Made by a program: the position numbers and the translations under genes
Part shown: in pieces, positions 47,007-56,404 of the stretch
How the letters are laid out: every line of letters begins with the position of its first letter
How positions within the stretch are numbered: the stretch's first letter is position 1
Assembly (NCBI GenBank): GCA_016873635.1
Contig: VGWJ01000013.1
Span: forward strand, 1 to 64,000
DNA from: Lentisphaerota bacterium
GTDB taxonomy: Bacteria > Verrucomicrobiota > Kiritimatiellia > UBA8416 > VGWJ01
DNA: 64,000 nucleotides
Reading direction: 5' to 3'
Notes under the pieces: generated by a model
What the model saw: only the letters and a program-made list of their open reading frames with translations
Databases searched by the model: none
Told to the model about the DNA's origin: nothing

Positions 47007-48098
47007 TCACTCCTCGGTTATCACGACCGTGTCGTCGGGCGCGGCTTCCCACTCGCCCTCCGCGCCGGGCGCGGGCAGCGGCGCGGGGCGGCTGAGCAGG
47101 GCGGCGCGCAAAGCCGTGCCGTCCGCGTCCAGCCGCACGGCGATCGTGGGGCCGTTGAGCCGGACCGACCTGACCGCGGCCCGCAGCCGGTTGGCGGCCG
47201 GACCGGGTCCGGCGGGACGCAGGTTTTCCGGCCGCACCAGGCAGCGCACGCTCGCGCCGGCGGACGGGGCGGAGGCGCCCGCGAGAACGGCGCGCCAGGC
47301 GCCCCACGGCGTCTGCACCGCCGTGAACCGGCCGGACGTCCCGGTCACGCGCGCGGCGATCAGGTTCGCTTCGCCCAGGAAATCGGCGCAGAAGACATTG
47401 GGCGGGCGATGATACAGATCGGCCGGCGCGCCCAGCGCGCGCAGCCGTCCGGCGTTCATCACCGCCACGCGGTCGGCCAGCGAAAGCGCTTCGCTCTGGT
47501 CGTGGGTCACGTACACGAAGCTGATGTCCGTTTCGCGGTGCAGGCGCTCGATTTCCTCGCGCATCCCGGCGCGCAAACGCGCGTCGAGGTTGGAAAGCGG
47601 CTCGTCGAGCAGCATCACGGCCGGGTCCAGCACCAGGGCCCGCGCCAGCACCACGCGCTGCTGCTGTCCGCCGGAGAGCTGTCCCGGCAGGCGCCGGTCC
47701 AGTCCGGAAAGCCCGACGCGCGCCAATGCTTCACGCACGCGCGCGGCGATTTCCTTCCTCGGCGCGCGGCGTTCGACCAGCCCGAAGGCCACGTTCCCGG
47801 CCACGCTCAGGTGCGGCCAGAGCGCGTAGTTCTGAAAGACCATGGGCGCTCCGCGCCGGTGGGCCGGCATGTCGCGCACGTCGCGCCCGTTGAGCAGGAT
47901 GCGTCCCGCGTCCGGCGTCTCCAGCCCGGCGAGGATGCGCAGCATGGTGGTTTTGCCGCAGCCGGACGGCCCGAGCAGGAAAAACAGCTCGCCCGGGCGC
48001 ACGTCGAACGAGACGCCGTCCAGCGCCGCGACGTCGCCAAACCGCTTGGAGACGCTCTCCACGCGGATGGCCGGGGCGGCCCGTGCATCGTCTTTCAC
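47007..48098 (-). CDS. ABC transporter ATP-binding protein (FbpC/PotA-like)
   Basis: LLGPSGCGKTTMLRILAGLE, LSGGQQQRVVLARALVLDPAVMLLDEPLSNLDARLR, YVTHDQSEAL. Confidence 0.95.
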   Translation of the reverse strand: MKDDARAAPAIRVESVSKRFGDVAALDGVSFDVRPGELFFLLGPSGCGKTTMLRILAGLETPDAGRILLNGRDVRDMPAHRRGAPMVFQNYALWPHLSVAGNVAFGLVERRAPRKEIAARVREALARVGLSGLDRRLPGQLSGGQQQRVVLARALVLDPAVMLLDEPLSNLDARLRAGMREEIERLHRETDISFVYVTHDQSEALSLADRVAVMNAGRLRALGAPADLYHRPPNVFCADFLGEANLIAARVTGTSGRFTAVQTPWGAWRAVLAGASAPSAGASVRCLVRPENLRPAGPGPAANRLRAAVRSVRLNGPTIAVRLDADGTALRAALLSRPAPLPAPGAEGEWEAAPDDTVVITEE

Positions 48099-49537
48099 GT
48101 CTGCGTTCTCCCCGGAGACAGGTTTCGGGTTTCAGGCTTCAGGGGCACGACGGGCGCACAGCCGCGCCTTCCGCCGCCCCGTCTGAGACCCGGCGCCTCC
48201 CCCGCCGCTTCACGCGCCACTTCCCTGTACCGCGCGCGGGCGGCGCGCGCCCAGGCATTCATCGCGGAAAGCCGGAAACGCGGATCCTGCCATTGCGCGG
48301 CCGCGGCGTCCATCTCCGCTTCGCTGCCCGGCGGGGCGCACAGCCGCGCGACCAGCGCGGGCGGCGAACCGGCCGCGATCACGGCCTGCCAGGCGCGGCT
48401 CAGGTCCGCGTGCGCGTCGATCAGGCACACGCCGATCAGGTCGTTCACCAGCTGCCAGCGCGCGCTGCCCCGCGCGGTGTCGTAGGCGAACGCGCCCTCG
48501 TAGTCGTACGGCCGGGATTGCGGCGCGCCGGGCGCGTCGTACAGCGCGGCGCGCACGGGCAGGCGGTGCAGGGCGTGGCGCTGCCCGCCGGGTCCCGCCG
48601 GACCGTAGAGCAGGCGCTGGCCTTCTTCCGAGAGCGCGTAAACGATGAACAGGCGCGCCAGCTCCGGGTTGGCCGCGCCGCGCAGCATGGCGATGGGATC
48701 GGCGTTGATCACGGTGGCGCCCTCCGGGAGGACAAAGCCCAACGCGTCGCCGCCGACCGAGTCGATCACGGTCTGGGCGTACTGGTCGATGACCATCCCG
48801 GCCGCGACGTCGCCGGCCGCCACCTCGCGCGGCGCCGTGCCGCCGCCCTCGCCGAAACCGCGCACGTTGCCGCAGATGCGCGTAATCAGGCTCCAGCCGG
48901 CGTCGAACCCGAAAGCCTGCAGTATGATCTCGTAGCACATGTGCACCGAGCCGCTGGAGCGCGGATCGCCCGAGGCAACCCACGAGAATAACTCCGGGCG
49001 GGCCAGATCGGCCCACGAAGCCGGTTCCGGCAGACCCATCCGTTCGAGCAGCGGCCGGTTGTGCAGGATGCCGAAGCCGCTCAGGGCGACGCCGAACCAG
49101 CGCCCGTCCGGATCGTAGACGGGCGTGCCGGCCACGCGGCGCGGCACGCCGTCGAGCAATCCCGCCGGCAGTCGGACCGGCGCGAGCCAGCCTTCGCCGG
49201 CGGCCTGGTAAAAGGGGTCCACGCCGCCGCCGAACATCAGGTCCGCGCCGGGCGCGTCCGGCGCGGCTTCGAAGCGCGAAGCCAGCTCCTTGAGGATCTT
49301 CGACGTGCCGCCCACGTCCAGCCAGCGGATCGCGGCGCCGCGGCCGTGTTCCCGGCGCATCCAGGCGCCGAAGCCGCGGCTGTACTCCAGCCGCACCTCG
49401 CGCCGGTGCGGCGAGATGATCGTCAGCGTTTCGACGGCGGCCGCCGGGGGCGGCGCGGCCTCGCCGCCGGCGAAGAACATCGCCGCGTAGGGCAGCGACG
49501 CGATCAGCACGAAAGCCATTCCCGTTGACCAGCGCAC
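48095..49537 (-). CDS. ABC transporter extracellular substrate-binding protein (iron(III)/polyamine type)
   Basis: N-terminal signal, TLTIISPHRREVRLEYSRGFGAWMRREHG, GGTSKILKELASRFEA, ADLMFGGGVDPFYQA; operonic with permease and ATPase. Confidence 0.88.
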   Translation of the reverse strand: MRWSTGMAFVLIASLPYAAMFFAGGEAAPPPAAAVETLTIISPHRREVRLEYSRGFGAWMRREHGRGAAIRWLDVGGTSKILKELASRFEAAPDAPGADLMFGGGVDPFYQAAGEGWLAPVRLPAGLLDGVPRRVAGTPVYDPDGRWFGVALSGFGILHNRPLLERMGLPEPASWADLARPELFSWVASGDPRSSGSVHMCYEIILQAFGFDAGWSLITRICGNVRGFGEGGGTAPREVAAGDVAAGMVIDQYAQTVIDSVGGDALGFVLPEGATVINADPIAMLRGAANPELARLFIVYALSEEGQRLLYGPAGPGGQRHALHRLPVRAALYDAPGAPQSRPYDYEGAFAYDTARGSARWQLVNDLIGVCLIDAHADLSRAWQAVIAAGSPPALVARLCAPPGSEAEMDAAAAQWQDPRFRLSAMNAWARAARARYREVAREAAGEAPGLRRGGGRRGCAPVVPLKPETRNLSPGRTQT

Positions 49538-49551
49538 GACCTGAATCTCAG

Positions 49552-50601
49552 CTAGGCGTCATGTTCGTTTTCCGCGCCGGGGGCGTCATCCGGCGGCCCC
49601 GCTTCGCCCGCCCGGCGCATCACCGCGTCGAGGTCCGCCTCCGGATACCGCCGGATGCGCCTGCGCAGCGCCGAAAGCGAAGGGTTGGCGGTGACGAAGT
49701 CCCGCCATTCGTCGGCGGGCACCAGGCAGGCCGCAAGCGGCGCGCGCGTCCCGCCGCCGGCGCGGGCCGGCAGGCGCTGGCTGACCACGCCGGTCACGGC
49801 CGACGCCACCAGGAACGGCTCGAAGCCCTGGTGCAGCAGGCGCGCGTACACGGAAGGGATGTCGCCGGCGTGATAGGTGGTGATCACGCGGTGTCCGCTC
49901 AGGGCCGCGTCCAGCGTGACCTTCGCGACCTCGCGATCGCGCATTTCGCCCACCACGATGGTCTTGACGTCCTGCCGCAGCGCCGCGCGCAAGGCCTCGG
50001 CGTAACCCCAGTCGCGGCCGGCCGACACCGCCGTTTGCGATATGCCGTCGATCTCGCACTCGATCGGGTCCTCCAGCGTGACGATCGAAGCGGGATCCTG
50101 CTGCATGGCCAGCAGCTCCCTGATCATGGCGTAGATCGTGGTTGTCTTGCCCGATCCGGTGGGGCCGGTCAGAACGATCAGGCCGGTCGGCGCGACCAGC
50201 ATCGCGCGGAGCGCCGCCACGACGGGCGCCGGAAAACCGAGCTCGTCCAGCCGCCAGGGCGCGTGCCCGCCGCCCAGCAGGCGCAGAGACACCCTTTCGC
50301 CGTAGGCCGTGGGCATGACCGAGACGCGGATCTCCGGGCCGGCGCCGCGGATCGCGCCGTCCTGCGCAATCTTCGTGCGGTAGGTCAGAAGCCCGGCCAG
50401 CACCTTGAGCCTGGCAACGCACACCGCCCCGTATTCCGCCGGCAACGTCGCCACGTGCGTCTGGATGCCGTCCTTTCGGAAACGCACGTCCAGGCGGCCC
50501 GCCAGCGGCAACCAGTACACGTCGCTGACCCGCTCGGCCGCGGCGCGCGCGAGCAGTTCGTCCACGCAGGCCTGCGGTTCGGGAAGCCCTTCTTCACGCA
50601 T
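49552..50601 (-). CDS. GspE/PilB-family secretion or pilus ATPase
   Basis: GLIVLTGPTGSGKTTTIYAMIRELL, SIVTLEDPIECEIDGISQ, GYAEALRAALRQDVKTIVVGEMRDREVAKVTLDAALSGHRVITTYHAG. Confidence 0.92.
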   Translation of the reverse strand: MREEGLPEPQACVDELLARAAAERVSDVYWLPLAGRLDVRFRKDGIQTHVATLPAEYGAVCVARLKVLAGLLTYRTKIAQDGAIRGAGPEIRVSVMPTAYGERVSLRLLGGGHAPWRLDELGFPAPVVAALRAMLVAPTGLIVLTGPTGSGKTTTIYAMIRELLAMQQDPASIVTLEDPIECEIDGISQTAVSAGRDWGYAEALRAALRQDVKTIVVGEMRDREVAKVTLDAALSGHRVITTYHAGDIPSVYARLLHQGFEPFLVASAVTGVVSQRLPARAGGGTRAPLAACLVPADEWRDFVTANPSLSALRRRIRRYPEADLDAVMRRAGEAGPPDDAPGAENEHDA

Positions 50602-50704
50602 GTGACACCGCCGCCCGAATATACGGCATTGCCTGCCGGTCGGCAATCCCGCAGCGCAGGCCGTGAGCCGTGTTGACCGCGCGAACGGCAGGTGCTAGCG
50701 TCGG

Positions 50705-51784
50705 ATGACGCTGCGCGGAATCAGCAAGGGGGCTCGCATGTCTTCGACCGCCGACGATGTTGCCGAGTTCTATCATCAGCTGCACCTGCTGACGAAGTCG
50801 GACTTGCCCCTGCCCCAGACGCTGAGGCAGCTGGCCTCGGAGCACGCGGTCGCGAGCCTGCGGACGGCGGCCGTGAAGATGAGCGAAGCCGCCGCGCGCG
50901 GCGGGACGCTCGCCGCGGCCATGCGCGAGCACCCGCGACTTTTCCCGCCGTTTCACGTCCGGCTCGTGGAAGCCGGCGAGAAGTCGGGCACGCTGCCCGA
51001 AACGCTCTTCCTCGTCGCGCGGTTCGCGCGGATGAGCCGGATGCTCACGCGCCGCCTGCTGGAAGTGCTCGGTTACCCGCTGTTCGTGGTGCACCTGTGC
51101 CTGGTCATCCTGCTGTTCCTCTCGGCGTGGCTGGTTCCGCAGTTCCGCGAGTTTCTGTCGGACCTGGGGCCGGACATGCGGTTCCCGGCGCTGACCCGCG
51201 CCGTGCTCGCGGCGGGCGGCTTCCTGGGCCGCCACCGGGCGGCCGGCGCGGTTCTGTATGCCGCGTTCCTGGGATTCAGCCTGTGGCTCTTCGCGGGCGG
51301 CCGCGCCGCGCAGGACGTTCTGTTCAGGCTGGTCGGACGCCTCCCCGGCGGATACGGCATCACGCGCGCCATGGATTCGGCGCGCCTGTGCCGCATGTGG
51401 GCGGCTCTCCTGGGACGCGCAACGCCGATGCCCGACGCGCTGGCCGCCGCCGGTGAGCTTGTCATGGACCGCGCGCTTCGGGAGGCCCTGCGGCGGGCCG
51501 CGCAGCGCGCCGCGGCGGGCCGCTCGATCGCGGCCGAGCTTGAGCATGTCCGCGCCGTCGACCCCCTGGTCGTGATGACGCTCAAGCGCGCCCCGGAAGG
51601 CGAGCTGCCGCTGGAGATCGAGCGGCTCGCCGAGGTCTTCGAATACCGCGCGGCGCTCATCGCCCGTTCCGCGAACATCATCTGGACCACGCTGGCGGTG
51701 GTTGTGATGACGGCGGCCGTGGGGCTGGTGATCATGTCGCTTTTCGCCCCGCTGATCACGATCATCAGGTGGATGTCGATGTGA
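50705..51784 (+). CDS. GspF/PilC-family membrane protein, copy 1
   Basis: FYHQLHLLTKSDLPLPQTLRQLASE, FHVRLVEAGEKSGTLPETLFLVARF; multiple TM helices. Confidence 0.85.
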   Translation: MTLRGISKGARMSSTADDVAEFYHQLHLLTKSDLPLPQTLRQLASEHAVASLRTAAVKMSEAAARGGTLAAAMREHPRLFPPFHVRLVEAGEKSGTLPETLFLVARFARMSRMLTRRLLEVLGYPLFVVHLCLVILLFLSAWLVPQFREFLSDLGPDMRFPALTRAVLAAGGFLGRHRAAGAVLYAAFLGFSLWLFAGGRAAQDVLFRLVGRLPGGYGITRAMDSARLCRMWAALLGRATPMPDALAAAGELVMDRALREALRRAAQRAAAGRSIAAELEHVRAVDPLVVMTLKRAPEGELPLEIERLAEVFEYRAALIARSANIIWTTLAVVVMTAAVGLVIMSLFAPLITIIRWMSM

Positions 51785-52965
51785 CGGACATGACCGGCGA
51801 AGAGATCGAGCTGGACTTGATGCCCGAGGCGGCGCCGCGCGGCGCCGGCGCGCTGGCGGCGGATACGCGCGACGCCCGCGCGGCCATGCTGGCCGACACC
51901 CTGGCCTGGGCGGTGTCGCACGGCATTCCGCTGTCCGAGGCGTTGCGCACCGTGCCCGTACCCGAGGGGCGCTGCGGCGTCATGGGGCTGCTGGCCTTCT
52001 GCCCGTCGCCGGTGCGGCGCGCGCTGCTGCGGGTGATTCCCGACGGCGCGTTCTGGCGCTCGCAGTGGCCGGCGCGGCTGGCCGACCTGCGGCTGCGGCT
52101 GGAGGCCGGCGCGACGCTGAGCCAGGCCCTGCGCGGCGCCGCGCGGCGCTATTTGCCCGCCTACTTTCTGACGGGCGTTGACGAGGCCGAGCGGCAGGGA
52201 CGCCTGCCCGTGGCGCTGCCCGTGCTGGCCGGCCGCCTGCGCATGCCCATCGGCATTGCCCGGCGTCAGCGGGCCGTGTGGACGTTCGTCTTCGCGCGCC
52301 TCCTCGCGGGACTCGGCGTGCTGAATTTCGTCTGCGTCATGATCGCGCCCAAGTTCGAGGAGATCTTCGCCGATCTGCTCGAGGGGCGGCCCATGCCGGC
52401 GGCGATGCGCCTGGTCCAGGGGGGGCTTCTGCAGGCCGCGCTGCTGACGGCGCTGGCCGCGCTGCTGATCGTCCGGGCCCTCGGACGGATGGGGCGGCTG
52501 GGCGAGCTGGTGCTGCTGCGGATTCCCGGCATCGCGGGCGAGCGCCGTCGGCTTTGCTTCTACGAACTGGCGCGCGGCATGGCGGCTTTCACCGCGCAGG
52601 GCGAAGACATCGTGGCGGCCGCCGAGTGGAGCGCCCGAAGCACGCGCAGCGCCTGGCTCCGCCGCCGCCTGCGCCGCTTCGCGGCGGCCGTGCGGGGCGG
52701 GGCGCACTGGACCGAAGCCTGGGACCGCCTGTATGTCGGCAGGCCCGTGGAGCGCTGGATCATCCGCAACGCGGCCGCCCGCGAGGAAGTCGCCGCCGGA
52801 TTCGATCTGCTGGCCGAGTGGCTGGCGGAGGAAATGCGGCGCACGGGGCGGCTGGTGCGGATGTGCCTGGAGCCGGTCTTCACGGTCCTGATGGGACTGG
52901 TGGTGGGCGCGCTGGCATACGCGTTGTTCGCGGTCATCATCGAGGTCTCGCGCGGGCTGGTCTGA
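51769..52965 (+). CDS. GspF/PilC-family membrane protein, copy 2
   Basis: LADTLAWAVSHGIPLSEALRTV, AYFLTGVDEAERQGRLPVALPVLAGRL; multiple TM helices. Confidence 0.8.
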   Translation: MDVDVTDMTGEEIELDLMPEAAPRGAGALAADTRDARAAMLADTLAWAVSHGIPLSEALRTVPVPEGRCGVMGLLAFCPSPVRRALLRVIPDGAFWRSQWPARLADLRLRLEAGATLSQALRGAARRYLPAYFLTGVDEAERQGRLPVALPVLAGRLRMPIGIARRQRAVWTFVFARLLAGLGVLNFVCVMIAPKFEEIFADLLEGRPMPAAMRLVQGGLLQAALLTALAALLIVRALGRMGRLGELVLLRIPGIAGERRRLCFYELARGMAAFTAQGEDIVAAAEWSARSTRSAWLRRRLRRFAAAVRGGAHWTEAWDRLYVGRPVERWIIRNAAAREEVAAGFDLLAEWLAEEMRRTGRLVRMCLEPVFTVLMGLVVGALAYALFAVIIEVSRGLV

Positions 52966-52993
52966 CCGTGCGGGGCGGCGGGGAGAAGAAGAC

Positions 52994-53404
52994 GTGCGCG
53001 GAAAGACAAGTGACAAGGCGGGCTTCACGCTGCTGGAACTGATCGCCGCGGCGGGATTTCTGGCGGTGCTGACCGCCTCCTTCTACGGCTCCTGCCGTTA
53101 CCTGCGCAAGGTGGAGCAGGCTTATGCCGCCGAAGCGCTGGCGCTGCACGTCATGGAGAACGTCGTGGCCCGGTGCGCGGCGGAGCCCGCGCGCGGCGCG
53201 GCCGTGGTCCGCGACATTCTGGAAGCGGAGCTCAGGCAGAGCCCGCTTGGCGCGGACCCGCGGATTGCGTCCGCCTGCCGCGCCGACGCGGCGTACGCCG
53301 ACCTCACGATCGAGGGCGGCGGAGCCCGCGCGCTGGCGCGCGTGCGCGTGCCGCTCGCGGCCGGCGCGGCGGGCGGCGCGGACGCCCGGGAGGGCGCGCC
53401 GTGA
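52994..53404 (+). CDS. Type IV pilin-like / pseudopilin
   Basis: KAGFTLLELIAAAGFLAVLTASFYG prepilin peptidase motif. Confidence 0.82.
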   Translation: MRGKTSDKAGFTLLELIAAAGFLAVLTASFYGSCRYLRKVEQAYAAEALALHVMENVVARCAAEPARGAAVVRDILEAELRQSPLGADPRIASACRADAAYADLTIEGGGARALARVRVPLAAGAAGGADAREGAP

Positions 53405-53871
53405 GCAACTGCCCGGACCGGAAGCGCGGCTTCACGATGTCGGAAAGCCTGGCGGTGGTGGCGCTGGCGGCCGCGCTCCTGACGCCGACGGGCAGGCTGT
53501 TCGTGGACGCGACGCGCGAGGTGGCGCGGTCCGCGCGCCTGGCCCGGCAGGCGCAGACCTCGGCCGTTTTGGCCGCGCGCTGGCGTCTCAGCCTGCGCGA
53601 CAGCCGGCCGGAAACGTGGCGCGTCGAGGAAAACGCCTTTGTCTGCGAAGGCGCAAGAATCGAAGCGGCTGAAGGCCGCCTTCTCTTCCGCCGCGGCGAC
53701 GCGTGCGTCCCGGTTGCCCTGCCGCCCGGAATGGACGCCGCCTTCGCCATCGAGCGGCCCGAAGGCCTGGCCGACTGCGCGGTGCTGTCGCTGCGCCCGC
53801 GGGACACCGGCCGGCCGGATCCGGGCGGCCGCATCCGCATCGTGGCCTGCGGCAGGGAGGACGACCGGTGA
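53401..53871 (+). CDS. Type IV pilin-like / pseudopilin
   Basis: GTG start in GTGA overlap; RGFTMSESLAVVALAAALLTPTGRLF. Confidence 0.75.
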   Translation: MSNCPDRKRGFTMSESLAVVALAAALLTPTGRLFVDATREVARSARLARQAQTSAVLAARWRLSLRDSRPETWRVEENAFVCEGARIEAAEGRLLFRRGDACVPVALPPGMDAAFAIERPEGLADCAVLSLRPRDTGRPDPGGRIRIVACGREDDR

Positions 53872-54083
53872 GCGGCGCCCGCCTTCCGGAAACGACCCAT
53901 CCCCGGACGGGGCGCACGATCCGGCCGTCCGGCGGCGGCTTCGTCCTGATCGTGGTCCTCGTGCTGGCGGGCGTTCTCTTCCTGCTCATGTCCATGGCCA
54001 CCGCGGCCCAATACCAGCTCCGCCGGCACAACCTCGCGCGCGCCGCCCGCGCGCAGCGGGAAGCCGCCGGCATGGCGCGCTGA
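53868..54083 (+). CDS. Small pseudopilin-like / GspK-N-like protein (71 aa)
   Basis: GTG start in GTGA overlap; GGGFVLIVVLVLAGVLFLLMSMATAAQYQLRRHNL. Confidence 0.6.
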   Translation: MSGARLPETTHPRTGRTIRPSGGGFVLIVVLVLAGVLFLLMSMATAAQYQLRRHNLARAARAQREAAGMAR

Positions 54084-54457
54084 ATCACGTTGCGGATTCG
54101 GGTCCGCCGGGGTAGCGTACAGCCACTATCCTCAATATGAAAGGGGGTGATGTCATGCGTGGTCCTGCGATCGTGCGCAGGTGACTCCGCCTCTCAGCCG
54201 GGCACGCCGGGCGCGTGTCCATAGTTTGCTGCGCTGTGGAGGGCGGGACGGCGGCATGGCGTCACCCCCCTTCCCCCGCCTGCCGCTGAGAAGGCCTTTC
54301 GCCTGTCACCGTTTGTCCGTGCGTCCGCGCCGCGACGGAAACCGTCGCGCGGGCATCGCACGCGGATTTGTCGATCCGGAAAACCGGGCCGCCGCCGGGC
54401 GCCGCCGGATTTCCGGCACACGGCTGTCCGCATGAATTCCGGAAACGGGGCGTGCCG

Positions 54458-56404
54458 ATGAAACACATTGTCATGGGGACCGCCGGCCACGTCGACCACG
54501 GCAAGACCAGCCTGGTCAGGGCGTTGACCGGCGTGGACTGCGATACGCACAAGGAAGAGAAGCAGCGAGGCATGACCATCCACCTCGGCTTCGCGCACCT
54601 CGCCTGTCCGTCGGGTCTGTGCGTGGGGATCGTGGACGTGCCCGGCCACAAGGATTTCGTGCACACGACCGTGGCGGGGATGGGGGGCATAGACCTGGCC
54701 CTGCTGGTCGTGGCCGCGGACGGCGGGGTTATGCCGCAGACCGCGGAACACCTCGATCTTCTGGACCTGCTCGGCGTCCGCGCCGGCATCGTCGCGCTCA
54801 GCCGGGCGGACCTCGCGGAACGGGCGGCGGCCGATCGCGTGGAGCGCGACGTGCGCGCCCTGGCGCGCGGAACATTCCTCGCGGACGCGCCGGTCGTCAG
54901 GACCTCGGCGGCGACGGGGCAGGGAATCGCCGAGCTGGCCGCGTGCATCGAGCGCCGCGGCCTCGCGCTTATTCCCCGTCGCGCGGACGACGTCTTCCGC
55001 ATGTTCCCGGACCGGTGGTTCGCCGCGCCGGGCTTCGGCACGGTGGTGAACGGATCCGTATTGAGCGGCCGTCTCGCGGCGGGCAGCGCCGTTTACATCG
55101 TGCCCGGCCCGGCCGCGCCCGCAAGGGTCCGCCGCCTGGAGCGATACCATGCGGACGTCGCGGAGATCGCGGCGGGCGAACGGGCCGCCCTGAATCTGGC
55201 GGGCGTCAAGCACGACGAGCTGCGGCGCGGCTTCATGGTCGCCGATCGTCCGCTGCCGCCGGCCGTCCGCCTGGATGCCCGCATCGCGCTGTGCCGGCGT
55301 TCCGCCGGTCTCAAGCGGCACACGCGGCTGAAGTTCCATTTCGGGACTTTCGAAACGGTCGCAAGCGTCGCGCTGCTGGAACGCGAACGGCTGGAGCCGG
55401 GGGACTCCGCCCTGGTCCGCATCCGGCTTGCCGCCCCTTGCCCGGCGCGGCACGGCGACCGCTTCGTGTTGCGCGCCCCGTCGCTGCAGGCCACGGTCGG
55501 CGGCGGAACGGTGCTTGATCCGTGGCCGCGCGGGCGGCAGGCGGAGGCTCCGCGTACGCTGGCGCGCATCGAGGCGTCCGGCCTGAGCGGGCTCCTGGGA
55601 GTCGAACTCGCCAGGCAGTCCCGGCCCCTCGATCGGCGCGAAATCGCCGGGCGTCTCGGTTTCACGGAGGCCGACGTTCTGCGATGCCTGCGTTGCGGAC
55701 CGCCCGACGTGGTGTGCTACGACGTGGGCAACGGGACGGTCGCCGTTGCCGCGGACCAGGATGCCCGCGTCCGCCGGAGCGTCGGGGAAGCCCTGCGCGC
55801 TTTCCACGCACGGCGCCCGCTGCAGGCGACCGGCCCGGGAACCTCCGAGCTTGCCGGGGGCCTCGGTATCCCGCACCACTCGGCGGAGTGGGACGTCTTT
55901 CCGCTGGTTCTGGATTCGATGGCGGCCCGCGGCGAGCTCAAACGCGTCGGCAACACCTGGGCGCTGGCCGGTCATACGGTCGTGCTGCGTCCGGCGGACA
56001 CGGAGGCCGTCGCCTTTGCCGAAGTTGTGCTCCGGCAGGCGGGTATGCACGCGCTTTCCCTGCCGGGTTTCCAAAGGGCGGCCGCGGACAGGAAGGCGCC
56101 CGCCATGGACGCGGAGCAGACTTTTGCCTACCTCGCCGCGCAGGGCAAGGCATACGCCGTCGAAGGCCACTACATTCACGCCGCGATCGTCGACGACTGC
56201 CGCCGGCAACTGCTGCAGGCGCTGGCGGATACGCCGGAAGGGGTGTCGGTGAGCGCCTTCCGCGACCGTATCCGCGGCAACCGCAAGATCGCGCTGCTGC
56301 TGATGGCGCTCTTCGACCGCGAAGGCCTGACGCGGCGCAGCGGAGACGTCCGCGTTCCGGCCGGCGCCGAATGCAGAACCGACGGAGGCGCCAGAGACGC
56401 ATGA
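54458..56404 (+). CDS. selB: Selenocysteine-specific translation elongation factor
   Basis: MKHIVMGTAGHVDHGKTSLVRALTGVDCDTHKEEKQRGMTIHLGFAHL, VDVPGHKDFVHTTVAGMGGIDLALLVVAADGGVMPQTAEHLDLLDLLGV; C-terminal winged-helix region. Confidence 0.93.
   Translation: MKHIVMGTAGHVDHGKTSLVRALTGVDCDTHKEEKQRGMTIHLGFAHLACPSGLCVGIVDVPGHKDFVHTTVAGMGGIDLALLVVAADGGVMPQTAEHLDLLDLLGVRAGIVALSRADLAERAAADRVERDVRALARGTFLADAPVVRTSAATGQGIAELAACIERRGLALIPRRADDVFRMFPDRWFAAPGFGTVVNGSVLSGRLAAGSAVYIVPGPAAPARVRRLERYHADVAEIAAGERAALNLAGVKHDELRRGFMVADRPLPPAVRLDARIALCRRSAGLKRHTRLKFHFGTFETVASVALLERERLEPGDSALVRIRLAAPCPARHGDRFVLRAPSLQATVGGGTVLDPWPRGRQAEAPRTLARIEASGLSGLLGVELARQSRPLDRREIAGRLGFTEADVLRCLRCGPPDVVCYDVGNGTVAVAADQDARVRRSVGEALRAFHARRPLQATGPGTSELAGGLGIPHHSAEWDVFPLVLDSMAARGELKRVGNTWALAGHTVVLRPADTEAVAFAEVVLRQAGMHALSLPGFQRAAADRKAPAMDAEQTFAYLAAQGKAYAVEGHYIHAAIVDDCRRQLLQALADTPEGVSVSAFRDRIRGNRKIALLLMALFDREGLTRRSGDVRVPAGAECRTDGGARDA

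Noticed and set aside
54084-54457. selC (tRNA-Sec) in the gap before selB
   Set aside because: No cloverleaf, TTCGA arm or TCA anticodon stem could be recognised by eye; needs a tRNA search.
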